DNA of 64,000 bases from Kribbella catacumbae DSM 19601 (GCF_000372465.1 NZ_AQUZ01000013.1:103106-167105), one strand, 5' to 3'. Shown: positions 39,906 to 49,382, numbered from the stretch's first letter. Notes: generated by a model from the letters alone, not told the origin. Numbers and translations are program-made.

Positions 39906-40640
39906 TCAGATGGCGGTGATGCCGCCGTCGGTGACCAGTTCCAGGCCGTTGACGTAACTGGAGTCGTCGGAGGCGAGGAACAGGGCGACGGTGGCGATCT
40001 CTTCGGGGCGGCCCATCTTTCCGCGGGGGATGAGGGACTCGAAGGCGGCTATGGTCGCCCCGTCGAACAGTTCTTCCTGCTTGGCGGTGGCGACCTGGCC
40101 GGGGGTCAGGACGTTGACCCGGATCTTGCGGGCGCGCAGTTCGTTGAGCCAGACGCGGGCCCAGGCCTGCTGGACGGCTTTGCTTCCCGCGTAGAGGCTC
40201 CAGCCGGGGAAGGCGCCGAGGGAGGCGTTGGATCCGGTCATGAAGATCGAGCCGTGGTCGTTGATCAGCGGCAGTGCCTTCTGCACGGTGTACAGGGTGC
40301 CGCGCGCATTGAGCGAGAAGGCGCGGTCGAACTGTTCCTCGGTGATCTCGCCGAGGACGGCCTCTTCGCCGTTCCCGGCGTGGGCCCACAGCACGTCGAT
40401 CGAGCCCTTTTCCCGCTTGACGGTGTCGTACAAGCGGTCCAGGTCGTCCAGGTCGGCCGCGTCACCCTGGACGGCGGTGACGTTGCGGCCGATCAGCTTG
40501 ACGGCGTCGTCCAGGGCAACTTGTCGCCGGGCCTGGATGAAGACGTGTGCTCCTTCCTCGACGAACAGTTTGGCGCCGGCCAGTGCCATGCCGGTGGATC
40601 CGCCGGTGATCACCGCTACCTTGCCATCGAGCTTTCCCAC
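39906..40640 (-). CDS. SDR-family oxidoreductase
   Basis: 244 residues from GTG 40640 with GGAG upstream. Classical SDR: 'KVAVITGGSTGMALAGAKLF' (cofactor TGxxxGxx; the last Gly is Ala), 'NAR' catalytic Asn region 'FSLNARGTLYTVQK', the Ser in 'SIFMTGSNASL', and 'YAGSKAVQQ' with catalytic Tyr and Lys, then 'RVNVLTPGQVAT'. It reduces or oxidises an unknown alcohol or ketone. First gene of a three-gene redox operon divergent from a LysR gene, its likely activator. Confidence 0.9.
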   Translation of the reverse strand: MGKLDGKVAVITGGSTGMALAGAKLFVEEGAHVFIQARRQVALDDAVKLIGRNVTAVQGDAADLDDLDRLYDTVKREKGSIDVLWAHAGNGEEAVLGEITEEQFDRAFSLNARGTLYTVQKALPLINDHGSIFMTGSNASLGAFPGWSLYAGSKAVQQAWARVWLNELRARKIRVNVLTPGQVATAKQEELFDGATIAAFESLIPRGKMGRPEEIATVALFLASDDSSYVNGLELVTDGGITAI

Positions 40641-40859
40641 GACCACTCCGTTGAATTGATGGATATCCGAAACAATTCGGTTGGGCCCAGTTACTGACGT
40701 GCTCATTCTGGTGCTGGGCCCTGCTATCAAATACCGACGCCGAATTCTTATACCGAATTCGCTCGGACTCCATTAACGATGCCATTGGCTTGAGTGAGTG
40801 TCCAAGACCTCTTTTAGCCGTGGTGATACCTTGGAGGTATCGCCGGACCGGGAGGCTCC
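40641..40859. promoter_or_regulatory. Divergent promoter region with palindrome GATACC-N5-GGTATC
   Basis: The 219-bp space between the SDR operon and its LysR gene. A 17-bp palindrome GATACCTTGGAGGTATC lies at 40825-40841, about 19 bp before the LysR ATG. CCGAATTC occurs twice near 40740-40766. These are candidate LysR or autoregulatory sites. Confidence 0.5.
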
Positions 40860-41753
40860 ATGGATCTGGACCTGCGCAAGTTGCGCTACTTCGTCGCCGT
40901 CGCCGACAGGCTGCACTTCGGCCGCGCCGCCGATGAGCTGCACATCGCACAGCCGGTGCTCAGCCGGCAGATCCGCGCGCTGGAACAGGATCTCGGCGCC
41001 TCGCTGTTCACCAGGGACAGCCACGGCGTAGCGCTGACCGACGCGGGCCGGCAACTGCTGGACGACGCCGGTCCGCTGCTCGCCTCCACGCAGGCAGTCC
41101 GGCGCCGGGTGTCCGTGGCCGCCCGCGGCAGCCGGCGGCTGGTGGTCGGCTTCCGGGCCGGCATCCCGGTCATCCCGGCGGCGCGGGCATTCGAGGCCCG
41201 GCATCCGGACGTGGTCGTGGACGTGCAGCGAATGGAATGGGACGACCAGGCCCTGATGCTGCTCGACGGCCGCGTCGATGTCGCTTATGTGCGGCTGCCC
41301 ATCGACGAGACCGGCCTGCGCCTGACTCCGCTCTACACCGAGCCGCTCATGGTGGTGCTGCCCGCCGGTCACCGATTGGCCGGCAAGGAGGAGGTCACCG
41401 AGGCCGACCTGGCCGGTGAGCCGCTGGTCTGGCATGCCGACGCGAGCACGCAGCCCACCAGGCGCCCGCACCCCGACTCCGGGCTCCGGGTGCGCGGGGT
41501 GGAAGAGCAGCTTGAGCACGTCGCGGCCGGCCGTGGTATCTCGTTCGTGGGGCGTTCGGCGACCGTGTTCTACTCACGTCCGGACATCAGCTACGTACCC
41601 ATCCCGGAACTCGCGCCCGACCAGGTGTGCCTCGCAATGGTGGCATCGCGCACCTCGCCGCTGGCCGACGCCTTCTTCACCGCGGCTCAGGCGACGGCCG
41701 AGATCACGGCAGAATGCGGGAACTATGAAATGTGGCAGCTTGGAAGCGCGTAG
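40860..41753 (+). CDS. LysR-family transcriptional regulator
   Basis: 297 residues. The winged HTH 'LRKLRYFVAVADRLHFGRAA', 'LHIAQPVLSRQIRALEQDLG' is typical of the BenM/CatM-like subgroup. The effector domain contains 'RRLVVGFRAGIPVIPAARAF' and 'GRVDVAYVRLPIDETGLRLT'. GGAGG precedes the ATG. It is divergent from the three-gene redox operon. Confidence 0.92.
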   Translation: MDLDLRKLRYFVAVADRLHFGRAADELHIAQPVLSRQIRALEQDLGASLFTRDSHGVALTDAGRQLLDDAGPLLASTQAVRRRVSVAARGSRRLVVGFRAGIPVIPAARAFEARHPDVVVDVQRMEWDDQALMLLDGRVDVAYVRLPIDETGLRLTPLYTEPLMVVLPAGHRLAGKEEVTEADLAGEPLVWHADASTQPTRRPHPDSGLRVRGVEEQLEHVAAGRGISFVGRSATVFYSRPDISYVPIPELAPDQVCLAMVASRTSPLADAFFTAAQATAEITAECGNYEMWQLGSA

Positions 41754-41759
41754 TACGCG

Positions 41760-42425
41760 TCAGATGCTGGCGGGTTGGCGCCAGATGGCAACGCCTAGGC
41801 AGAGGGACCAGAGCAGGGCTGCCGGGATCGCGAAGGCGCCGATCATTGCTGCGGTGGCGAGCAGGATGATCGTTGAGGTTGCCAGGCCGACGTAGCCGGA
41901 CCATTTGGCCAGGACCCGCGTTCGCAGGATGACGATGGAGATGGCGAGGATGGTCAGGGCGAGGGTTGCCATCGTGATGGTGCCGATGAGGTTGTAGTTG
42001 AGGGCTGTGGAGTAGCGCAGGACGTCGAGGCCGGGCAGCGGTTCTTTGTCGACCTTCACCATGTGGCCGATCACGCCGCGCAGGGCGGCGGAGACGAGCA
42101 GGCTCATGCTGAAGATCAGGCCCATCGAGCGGGCGAACGCTGTCCACTGGACGGCCGAGGTACCAGCCGCGAGTGTCCTGAAGTAGTTCAGGAGTACGAC
42201 GAACAGCACGGCCGCGGCGAGCGCGCAGTACTGCGAAACCATGCCGGAGAGTTGGTTGCTGCTCTGCTGCCACCAGTTGAGCAGTTCCGCGTCGCCTGCC
42301 TCGCGTGGGACGTTGACGCTGGCAACGGTCCAGAAGAAGGCGGCAGCGAAGAGGACCGCCGCGGCCGACGCGACTTTCGCTGCCGAGGTCCTGGTCGTAT
42401 GAGCGTGGGTGGTTGCTGTAGCCAT
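41760..42425 (-). CDS. Membrane protein of unknown function (DUF4386-like)
   Basis: About 221 residues with six hydrophobic segments ('AAVLFAAAFFWTVASVNV', 'YCALAAAVLFVVLLNYF', 'LIFSMSLLVSAALRGVIG', 'LIGTITMATLALTILAIS', 'WSGYVGLATSTIILLATAA'). Layout and the Gln/Asn-rich loop after the first helix resemble small actinobacterial DUF4386 proteins, like the gene at 53348. ATG 42425 follows GGAG. It is divergent from the sensor kinase gene. Confidence 0.65.
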   Translation of the reverse strand: MATATTHAHTTRTSAAKVASAAAVLFAAAFFWTVASVNVPREAGDAELLNWWQQSSNQLSGMVSQYCALAAAVLFVVLLNYFRTLAAGTSAVQWTAFARSMGLIFSMSLLVSAALRGVIGHMVKVDKEPLPGLDVLRYSTALNYNLIGTITMATLALTILAISIVILRTRVLAKWSGYVGLATSTIILLATAAMIGAFAIPAALLWSLCLGVAIWRQPASI

Positions 42426-42559
42426 GATGGAACTCCTAACAGTTCGAGGTGAGTTCCAGCGTCGTGCGCTCACCAGAAGCGAACGACCGAGCAGGCACCC
42501 GACTTCACCTCAGGGCTGTCCCTGAGTACGCCGCGCGGTTTTCCTGCCACTATGACGAG

Positions 42560-44503
42560 ATGGGCAGGATTGCGAGGGTGCTGGCGCGGGCGCTCGCCTG
42601 GCCGCTCGCGCCTGCGCTCTTCGCCGGGATGGTTGCGCTCGACCACCGACTCGGCGGTGGGCACACAGAGCCTTCCGATGTCATCTACTTCGTCGCCATG
42701 CTGGTCTGCTGGGCGGTGGGCGTGCTCCTCACCTGGCGAGTATTCGACCAACTCGCCGGCTGGGCCTTCCTGGGACTCGGCACCTCCCTGACCTGGAGCG
42801 GGTTCACCGAGCTGTACACGGACCTCGCGCTAGGCCCTGACCCTGCGCCGCATGGGCAGCTGATGGCCACCTTCAGCGACACCAGCTTCGTCTGGTGGTT
42901 CCTGTTCCTTGCCCTCGGCCTCCAATTCACCCCAGCCGTCCGACCGAAGTCACGCGCTCTCCCCGTCCTGACGGTTGCCTCAGGCATCGTCTTCCAGATC
43001 GCCGCCCTGTTGCGCTCCACGCATCTCGAGCGTCCGTATGACCACCTCATCAGCCCCTGGGCCGTGACGGGACTCGCCGGCCCGATCGCGATTCTGGCCG
43101 CGATCTCAGTGATAGTCCTCGGCCTTTGCCTGCTCGCGAGTGTTTACGTCCTCGTGGCCGCCTTCCGTCGAGCCAGGGGTGAAGCGCGCCAACAACTGCT
43201 GTGGCTGGTAGCCGGAGCAACGCCACTCGCGCCGGCTGTGGTCGCGTCGTTCGCTGCCTCGTACGCCGGATTCGCCAACGCCGCAGGCTGGGTGATGAGC
43301 GTCGGCGTCATCAGCCTCGCGCTGGGTGCTGCCATGTCCGTGGCGAAGTACCGCCTGTACGACGTGGAACGGATCGTCACCGACTCAGCGGCGTACGCGA
43401 TCTCGACCGGCTCGGTCATCGCTGTCTTCGGCCTGGTGGTCGTGGTCATCACCAAAAGCCTTCCTGTCCAGGCCGACGCGCAACTGCTGACGATCCTGGC
43501 CACCCTGGCCGCGGCGGCGGTCGCGCGTCCGGCGTACACGTGGGCCCGTCGGATAGTCGATCGCCGCTTCAACCGCCGCCGCTTCGACGCCGTACAGATT
43601 GTGCAGGCAGGGCTCGCCAAGTCACCGCCTGACCTTGACGCGCTGCTGGTCGCGGCGACTGGAGATCCGCAGGTGCGCGTGCTCTTCCCGACCGACGGCG
43701 GTTGGGTCACCGCGGACGGTCGTGCTGCCGTGCCCGGATCGGACGTGGTCGACGTCGTACGCCGGGGCGAGGTGAGCGCGCGGATCGAGTTCAACCCGTC
43801 GTACTGCGATCGCACCGTCGTGGAAGCCGTCGTCCACGAGGCCTCCGCCGAGATCGACAACCTGGGTCTGCGGGCAGAACTCGCCAAGCAGGTCGAGCAG
43901 ATCACCGAGTCGCGCGCCCGTCTCGCCGGCGCGCACCTGGACGAACGCCACCGGATGGAACGCGACCTCCACGACGGCGCTCAGCAGCGGATCCTCGCGA
44001 TCGCGCTTCAGCTCCGTTCCGCTCGCGTCAACGGCGCCGACACGGTACTGCGTGCCGAGGTCGACCGGGCCATCACGGATCTCGCGTTGACGGTGCAGGA
44101 GCTCCGCGACTTGGCCAGCGGGCTGCAACCGGCGGCGTTGGCGGGAGGCGGTCTGCGGGCGGCGACTGATGAGCTGGCCGGCCGGATCCCGGTGCGGATG
44201 AAGCTCGACGTGGTCGACCAGCGATTCCCTTCCTCCGTGGAGAGTGCGGCCTGGTTCGTCATCGCCGAGGCGGTCTCGAACGTCGTCAAGCACGCCGGGG
44301 TCGACGAGGTGGAGATCCGGGTCTCGGCCAGCGCGACACAACTGCACGTCGCAGTACTCGATGAAGGTGTTGGTGGAGTCGATCCCCAGGGTCGCGGACT
44401 CCAAGGGCTGGCGGACCGGGTCGCCGCCCTTGGTGGCGTGCTCTCTGTCCACGACCAGCCTGGCGGCGGGACCCGCGTCGAGGCGGTGCTCCCATGCGAG
44501 TAG
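42560..44503 (+). CDS. NarL-type sensor histidine kinase
   Basis: 647 residues from ATG 42560; the frame is open from GTG 42449. Eight or so membrane helices occupy the first 300 residues (7TM-like sensor, no large extracytoplasmic domain). The dimerisation/phosphoacceptor helix is 'ERHRMERDLHDGAQQRILAI' (His in DLHDG, HisKA_3), followed by an HATPase domain with 'VSNVVKHAG' (N box), 'AVLDEGVGG' and 'GRGLQGLADRVAALGG'. It phosphorylates the response regulator encoded next, overlapping by 10 bp. Confidence 0.92.
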   Translation: MGRIARVLARALAWPLAPALFAGMVALDHRLGGGHTEPSDVIYFVAMLVCWAVGVLLTWRVFDQLAGWAFLGLGTSLTWSGFTELYTDLALGPDPAPHGQLMATFSDTSFVWWFLFLALGLQFTPAVRPKSRALPVLTVASGIVFQIAALLRSTHLERPYDHLISPWAVTGLAGPIAILAAISVIVLGLCLLASVYVLVAAFRRARGEARQQLLWLVAGATPLAPAVVASFAASYAGFANAAGWVMSVGVISLALGAAMSVAKYRLYDVERIVTDSAAYAISTGSVIAVFGLVVVVITKSLPVQADAQLLTILATLAAAAVARPAYTWARRIVDRRFNRRRFDAVQIVQAGLAKSPPDLDALLVAATGDPQVRVLFPTDGGWVTADGRAAVPGSDVVDVVRRGEVSARIEFNPSYCDRTVVEAVVHEASAEIDNLGLRAELAKQVEQITESRARLAGAHLDERHRMERDLHDGAQQRILAIALQLRSARVNGADTVLRAEVDRAITDLALTVQELRDLASGLQPAALAGGGLRAATDELAGRIPVRMKLDVVDQRFPSSVESAAWFVIAEAVSNVVKHAGVDEVEIRVSASATQLHVAVLDEGVGGVDPQGRGLQGLADRVAALGGVLSVHDQPGGGTRVEAVLPCE

Positions 44504-45144
44504 TCATCGCGGACGACTCCGCCCTGATCCGGGAAGGTCTTGCCCGGCTGCTGGCCGAGTCCGGCGTCGAAGTCTGCGAGACCGTTGCCGATGCCAACGA
44601 CTTGATCGCGGCCGTGGATCGGCATCTGCCGGACATCGCGATCGTCGACATCCGGATGCCTCCCACCTACACGCACGAAGGTGCGGCCGCGGCGATCGAG
44701 CTCCGGGAGCGGATGCCCGCGCTCGGAGTACTCCTGCTGTCCCAGGCGGTCGAGACCCACTTCGCCTCGCAGCTGTTGAGGCGTCATGCCGCGCGCTTCG
44801 GCTACCTGCTCAAAGACCGAGTCGTCGATGTCGAAACGCTGATGGGTGCCCTGCGCACCATTTCGGCCGGCGGGACGGCACTCGATCCGGAGATCGTCCG
44901 GCACCTGATGCGCGCCGACTCGGCCAGCGATCCCCTTGCAGCGTTGACAGAACGGGAACGCGACGTACTCGCCCTGATGGCTGAAGGCCGCTCCAACTCA
45001 GCCATCGCGGACCGCCTGACAGTCAGCCTCAAAACAGTCGAGAGCCACATCGCCAACATCTTCAGCAAACTAGGCCTCCACGGCGCGCAAGACGACCACC
45101 GCCGAGTCCTCGCCGTACTGGCCGCACTCCAGGGATCGCCCTAG
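44494..45144 (+). CDS. NarL/LuxR-type response regulator
   Basis: 216 residues. The receiver domain has acidic 'IADDSALIREGLARLL' and phosphoacceptor Asp52 in 'IAIVDIRMPP', then 'GYLLKDRVVDVETL' with the conserved Lys. The C-terminal LuxR HTH is 'LTERERDVLALMAEGRSNSA', 'VSLKTVESHIANIFSKLGL'. It overlaps the kinase gene and forms its cognate pair. Target genes are unknown. A MITE-like element begins 7 bp after the stop. Confidence 0.93.
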   Translation: MRVVIADDSALIREGLARLLAESGVEVCETVADANDLIAAVDRHLPDIAIVDIRMPPTYTHEGAAAAIELRERMPALGVLLLSQAVETHFASQLLRRHAARFGYLLKDRVVDVETLMGALRTISAGGTALDPEIVRHLMRADSASDPLAALTERERDVLALMAEGRSNSAIADRLTVSLKTVESHIANIFSKLGLHGAQDDHRRVLAVLAALQGSP

Positions 45145-45150
45145 CACTAC

Positions 45151-45326
45151 AGCTGGAGTTCGTGATGTTCAGCGTGCGGTCGTCGGGTTGGGCCGGACCG
45201 CCGCCACTCACAAACCTCAACTGATCGCACCCGGCCAGGCGTGCGCAGGCGTGCTCCCGGGCGGAAACGGGAGGTTGTGAGTGGCGGAGGTCCGGGCCTG
45301 CCGCCCCAACATCACGAACTCCGGCT
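45151..45326. repeat. MITE-like palindromic element, copy 1
   Basis: A 176-bp element with terminal inverted repeats of AGCYGGAGTTCGTGATGTT type and long inner inverted arms (GGGCCGGACC...CCACTCACAAACCTC against its complement at 45270-45297). Its inner 108 bp are nearly identical to 57018-57125. No coding capacity. Lies directly after the response regulator stop. Confidence 0.8.
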
Positions 45327-45432
45327 GAAGTACTAGAACGCAGCGGACCGCCCATTCCGGTGGGCCGCTGCGGAGGGTTGTCGTTCGCCGTGCGGCGGGG
45401 TGTCGTTCTGGGTGGGACGCGTCTTGCGGTTG

Positions 45433-45836
45433 CTAGGTGCCCAGCCAGAGGTCTGAGCTCTCGAAAGTCCTGTAGGTACCCCAGCCACCGCCGATCTTCG
45501 TGATGGCCCTGCTGTCGACATTGCCCTGGAGATCGGTGAAGTACTTGATCTCGTACATCTCGGTGCCGAAGACCGCGTACCCATACCGGCCGCTCACGGC
45601 GACAGCGAAGGATGAGGTCGAGTTTCGGCCACTCACCGGCGGCCTCGATGTAGCCGTCGCGGAAGGCTGTCACTGCTTTGCGGTTAAGGGTTGGGCGAAG
45701 GGTCCAGTGCCCTAGTGCGTAGCCGATTTCCAGGGCAGGGGTTTGCGAGCCGGTGAAGTCCCATTCGGTGACGACCAGTTCGTCGTGGTGGCCGATGCGG
45801 ACGTGTTCGGGGACCGGGTCAACGGCCTCTAGAGGT
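45433..45836 (-). pseudogene. Remnants: phosphotransferase C-terminus and a beta-propeller-like fragment
   Basis: Two fragments run together on the minus strand. The segment about 45620-45836 encodes 'VVTEWDFTGSQTPALEIGYA' and 'AVTAFRDGYIEAAGEWP', the end of an aminoglycoside phosphotransferase-like protein without its kinase core. The segment 45433-45636, in another frame, encodes 'GYAVFGTEMYEIKYFTDLQG' and 'RAITKIGGGWGTYRTF', resembling one blade of a tachylectin/FG-GAP-like propeller. Neither has a start region. Both look like leftovers of deletions. Confidence 0.45.
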
Positions 45837-46410
45837 TGCCGGTGATCAGGTCGGTGAGGGCAGAGGTTGCCAGCCGAGGTGTGGTTCGGTTGTGGGTTAG
45901 TTCGGTGGCTAGTGCTTCGGCGGCGCCGAGGAGGCCTATGCAGCGGAGTTTCAGGGATTTGGGTGGGAGTTCGGAGTACGGGGCGAGGGCTGTGGCCATC
46001 GCGGTTGTGTAGTCGTTGAGCAGGTCGTGCTGGATCGCTTCCATTTCCGGGTTGCCTTTGAGAGCGGCGGAGAGGGCGGCGAACTCTGGGATGTCGGTGC
46101 TGCAGGCGAAGTACGCGGCGCTCATGACGCGGGCGGTCGCGGCGACTGTGGGCTCGGCGGTTTTCAGCGCCTCGTCCAGTGCTGCTCTGTGGCGATCGTC
46201 GAGCTGGCGGTAGAGCGCGATCAGGAGGCCGGCGCGGGTGCCGAAGTGGTCGTAGACGATCGGCCGGCTCACCCCGGCTGCTTCCGCGAGGGTGACCAGA
46301 GTCAGGCCGTCGGCGCCCCGGGTGCGCACGATCGTGAGCGCCGCGTCGAGCAACTGCTCCCGCCTGGCCCCTTTGGACAGCCGGGTCGCTGGTGTGGCCA
46401 CGTCTCTCAC
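45829..46410 (-). CDS. TetR-family transcriptional regulator
   Basis: 193 residues from GTG 46410, which has GGAGGA eight bases upstream; ATGs at 46437 and 46443 lack one. The HTH is 'QLLDAALTIVRTRGADGLTL', 'LAEAAGVSRPIVYDHFGTRA'. The C-terminal ligand domain is helical and not diagnostic. It is divergent from the truncated oxidoreductase gene, with no intergenic gap, so that neighbour has lost its own promoter and start. Confidence 0.9.
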   Translation of the reverse strand: MRDVATPATRLSKGARREQLLDAALTIVRTRGADGLTLVTLAEAAGVSRPIVYDHFGTRAGLLIALYRQLDDRHRAALDEALKTAEPTVAATARVMSAAYFACSTDIPEFAALSAALKGNPEMEAIQHDLLNDYTTAMATALAPYSELPPKSLKLRCIGLLGAAEALATELTHNRTTPRLATSALTDLITGNL

Positions 46411-47272
46411 TGGATCCGTCCTCCACGCGAACGCCATCACCATCGACCTGAGCCGCGGCGATCTCGGTCTCCAGGCCGGCGACAGCTATTCGGCGGTGAT
46501 CGCCACCCTCTGGGACAACCACCTCAACGGTCTGCGCTACGCACAGGACCACGGGTTGCCGTATCTCAGCATCTCCAGCGGCATGGTGGAGATCGCGCCG
46601 GAGGTCATCGCGAGTGCCCAGCGCCCGAGCGCCTCGCCGGTCCTGCTCGCCAGCCACTGGTGTGCCGGCGTGACCACACTCGCAACGATGCACTGGGCCC
46701 GGGAGTTCGGCCGCGTCGAGAGCATCCGGATCGGCGCAGTACTGGACGAACAAGACACCGGCGGTCCTGCAGGAGAGGCGGACCTCGAGCGCTTTTCCGT
46801 TTCAACGTCAGCAGCACTAGTACGCCGCGACGGCGTCTTCACCTGGCTGGCCGCACCCGACGCGCAGGTGAAGATCCAAAGTGTCGACGGCACCGTGCTA
46901 CCCGGCCAGTCCGCGCCCATCCTCGACGTACCGAGCCTCGCCCTCGCGACGGGCGCACCCAACGTCAGCCTCGCCTTCGCCGTCGGTGAATCCGCCGGCC
47001 GACGCCGCGGGCAAGCCCCCTCCTTCGAGATGCGCATCGACCTCGAAGGAGTCGATCCAGCCGGTACTCCGCTCAGCCTGACCCGCCATCTCGTCCACCC
47101 GGCAGGGCAGCGCCCGGTGACGGCAGTCGGCATCGCCCTCGGCGTCGAGCGACTGCTCGGCCTCCGCGGCGAAGCGCTCCCACCCGGCATCCACACCCCC
47201 GAGGCCGTGATCGACCCGGCCTACGCCGTAGAACGCCTACTGGAGGCAGGCACCACCTTTCCCCGGCCATAG
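46411..47272 (+). pseudogene. Saccharopine dehydrogenase-like oxidoreductase, N-terminally truncated
   Basis: About 285 residues of a conserved NAD(P)-dependent oxidoreductase-like protein: 'ITIDLSRGDLGLQAGDSYSA', 'LWDNHLNGLRYAQDHGLPYL', 'VLLASHWCAGVTTLATMH', 'HPAGQRPVTAVGIALGVERL'. The expected Rossmann start (GxGxxG) is missing. Similarity begins abruptly next to the TetR start and no suitable start codon with a ribosome site precedes it. The frame continues antisense into the TetR gene, but that part is a shadow. Probably a deletion remnant; family assignment is tentative. Confidence 0.5.
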
Positions 47273-47280
47273 AGAAACCA

Positions 47281-48192
47281 TCAGCGATAGGGGTCGTCGG
47301 CTGGGAGCCAGCAGGCTGAGAGGTCGGCGCATAGTGGGGGGATGCCGTCGGTCAGGGCGTGGATGCTGGATCGGACCGCCGCGCGCGGATCCGCCTGGCG
47401 AGAGAGGAGGGACCAGGTCCAGTACGGCGCCGGGTCGGTGACCGGGCGCTCGATCAGGTCTGGCGGGGTCGGTGTAGTGGTGCGCTTCGGGTTGTTGAGA
47501 ACCGGACGGCGCAGGCGGCGTACATGCTCATGGAAAGCAGGCCCGGTGAGACCGCCGTCGTCGACGTACTCGAGTCGCGCCCCGGTCGCCTTCGCAAGCT
47601 CCTCGGCGTAGTCGTTCCACGACGCCCACGTCGCGATATCCGAGTCGACCAAGATGACGACATCCTTCGCACGGACCGGCGAATCGTCAGAGCCGGGCGA
47701 TACGGCGTACAGCCGGTCGGCGCCGATGAAGCGTGCCTCCAGCTTGAGCTCGTCGAGCGCGGACTTCTTGATCCAGGCGATCGCGAGGTCGACACTGCCG
47801 TCGGCGACGCGGGCGGCTTGGGTGTGGGAGGGCATCACCCAGGCATCGATGCGGAGTTGCGCGACGCCCGAGGCGCGGGTGAGCAAGTCCGGTGGATGCC
47901 AGCTGACATAGCCGAGGCGGACCGGTTCGGCTTTCGAGAGGCCGGCTGCTGATCGGCGCAGCTCGTCGGCCTGATTCAGCAGGTCGCGGGCCGGAGCCAG
48001 CAGCGCTTCACCGGAGGGGGTCAGCGTGACGGAGCGGCGGTCGCGGTCGAACAGCCGGATGCCGAAGTCGCGTTCGAGCGCTTTGATCTGCTGCGACAGC
48101 GACGGACCGGCGATGTGCAGGGTGGCGGCGGCGCGGCCGAAGTTCAGTTGCTCGGCCACCGCGACGAAGTACCGGAGCTGCCGCAGTTCCAT
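47281..48192 (-). CDS. LysR-family transcriptional regulator
   Basis: 303 residues. The HTH 'LRQLRYFVAVAEQLNFGRAA' and 'LHIAGPSLSQQIKALERDFG' is clear. The effector domain starts 'EPVRLGYVSWHPPDLLTRA'. Divergent from the SDR/NTF2-like pair that begins 127 bp away, its likely target. Confidence 0.92.
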   Translation of the reverse strand: MELRQLRYFVAVAEQLNFGRAAATLHIAGPSLSQQIKALERDFGIRLFDRDRRSVTLTPSGEALLAPARDLLNQADELRRSAAGLSKAEPVRLGYVSWHPPDLLTRASGVAQLRIDAWVMPSHTQAARVADGSVDLAIAWIKKSALDELKLEARFIGADRLYAVSPGSDDSPVRAKDVVILVDSDIATWASWNDYAEELAKATGARLEYVDDGGLTGPAFHEHVRRLRRPVLNNPKRTTTPTPPDLIERPVTDPAPYWTWSLLSRQADPRAAVRSSIHALTDGIPPLCADLSACWLPADDPYR

Positions 48193-48318
48193 CTGCTGAT
48201 CGTAGGCGTTGCCTCTCAGCTCAGAGCCAGGAAGTCGTGGAGAACCGCTGGGCGCCGCGCCACCATCGAGGCACGGAGAACGATCGCTCTCCTCGAGAGA
48301 ACAGAAAAGAGCAGCACA

Positions 48319-49026
48319 GTGAGTACGCAGAAAGTCGCAGTCATCACCGGCGCATCGCAGGGCATCGGCGCCGGGCTGGTGACCGCCTACCGCAAGCTCG
48401 GGTACGCCGTCGTCGCCAACTCACGATCCATCCAGCCGTCCGACGACCCGCTGGTGCTGACCGTGGCCGGCGACATCGCCACCCCGGGCGCCGGGAACCG
48501 GATCATCGAGCACGGCCTGGACGTGTTCGGCCGGATCGACACCCGGGTCAACAACGCCGGTGTCTTCATCGCCAAGCCGTTCACCGACTACACCGACGAG
48601 GAGTTCGACCTTGTCACCGGGGTGAACCTGCGCGGCTTCTTCGAGGTCACCCGGCGTGCGGTCGAGGCGATGCTCGGCCAGGACGGCGGCCACATCGTCA
48701 ACGTGTCGACCAGCTTGGTCGATCACGCCAACACCAACGTGCCGTCCGCACTGGCCTCGCTGACGAAGGGCGGGCTGAACGCGGTGACCAGGTCACTGGC
48801 GACGGAGTACGCCGCTCGAGGTATCCGCGTCAACACGGTGTCCCCCGGCATCATCCGTACGCCGATGCATCCCGCCGAGACCCACGAGGTCCTCGCAGCC
48901 CTGCACCCCGTCGGCCGGATGGGTGACATCTCCGACGTCGTCGGAGCCATCACCTACCTCGAGGACTCCCCGTTCGTCACCGGCGTGGTCCTGCACGTCG
49001 ACGGCGGACAGAACGCCGGCCACTGA
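48319..49026 (+). CDS. SDR-family protein lacking the catalytic Tyr
   Basis: 235 residues from GTG 48319. The cofactor motif 'KVAVITGASQGIGAGLVTAY' (TGxxxGIG) and 'NNAG' are intact, as is the Ser in 'IVNVSTSLVD'. The YxxxK position reads 'ALASLTKGG', so Tyr is replaced by Ala while Lys is kept. It may act by another mechanism or bind without catalysis. C-terminal 'SPFVTGVVLHVDGGQNAG' is normal. Its stop overlaps the next start (TGATG). Confidence 0.85.
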   Translation: MSTQKVAVITGASQGIGAGLVTAYRKLGYAVVANSRSIQPSDDPLVLTVAGDIATPGAGNRIIEHGLDVFGRIDTRVNNAGVFIAKPFTDYTDEEFDLVTGVNLRGFFEVTRRAVEAMLGQDGGHIVNVSTSLVDHANTNVPSALASLTKGGLNAVTRSLATEYAARGIRVNTVSPGIIRTPMHPAETHEVLAALHPVGRMGDISDVVGAITYLEDSPFVTGVVLHVDGGQNAGH

Positions 49027-49382
49027 TGAACACCACCAGCGTTCTCAGCACACTCCTTGACCAATGGATGGCCGGCGTCGGCACCCACGACCCAGCGGCC
49101 GTCGCCAAACTCTTCACCGACAACGCGATCTTCCAAGGACTGCGCCCGTACAGCATCGGCCCAGCGGGCGTAGCGCAGTACTACGAATCGCAACCGCCGG
49201 GCCTGAAGGCCGGCTACGAGATCCTCGAGTCCAGGCACCTCACCGACGACCTGGTCCTCGGCTATCTCAAGGTCGCCTTCTCCTTCGTCGACCTCCCGAC
49301 CCTGGAGGTCTTCCTGAGCATCATTGCGCGCCATAGCGACAACGACTGGAGCATCGACCACTACCAGGTCTCGAAACTCTAG
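49026..49382 (+). CDS. SnoaL/NTF2-like domain protein
   Basis: 118 residues with the NTF2-like pattern: 'LLDQWMAGVGTHDPAAVAKL', 'FTDNAIFQGLRPYSIGPAGV', then 'VLGYLKVAFSFVDLPTLEVF' and 'WSIDHYQVSKL'. These cone-shaped folds act as small isomerases, hydrolases or binding proteins. It is translationally coupled to the SDR gene and so likely shares its substrate. Confidence 0.8.
   Translation: MNTTSVLSTLLDQWMAGVGTHDPAAVAKLFTDNAIFQGLRPYSIGPAGVAQYYESQPPGLKAGYEILESRHLTDDLVLGYLKVAFSFVDLPTLEVFLSIIARHSDNDWSIDHYQVSKL

Noticed and set aside
45062..46753. 563-codon minus-strand frame across the TetR region
   Set aside because: Only a short stretch resembles a phosphotransferase end; the rest is antisense to or out of frame with real genes.
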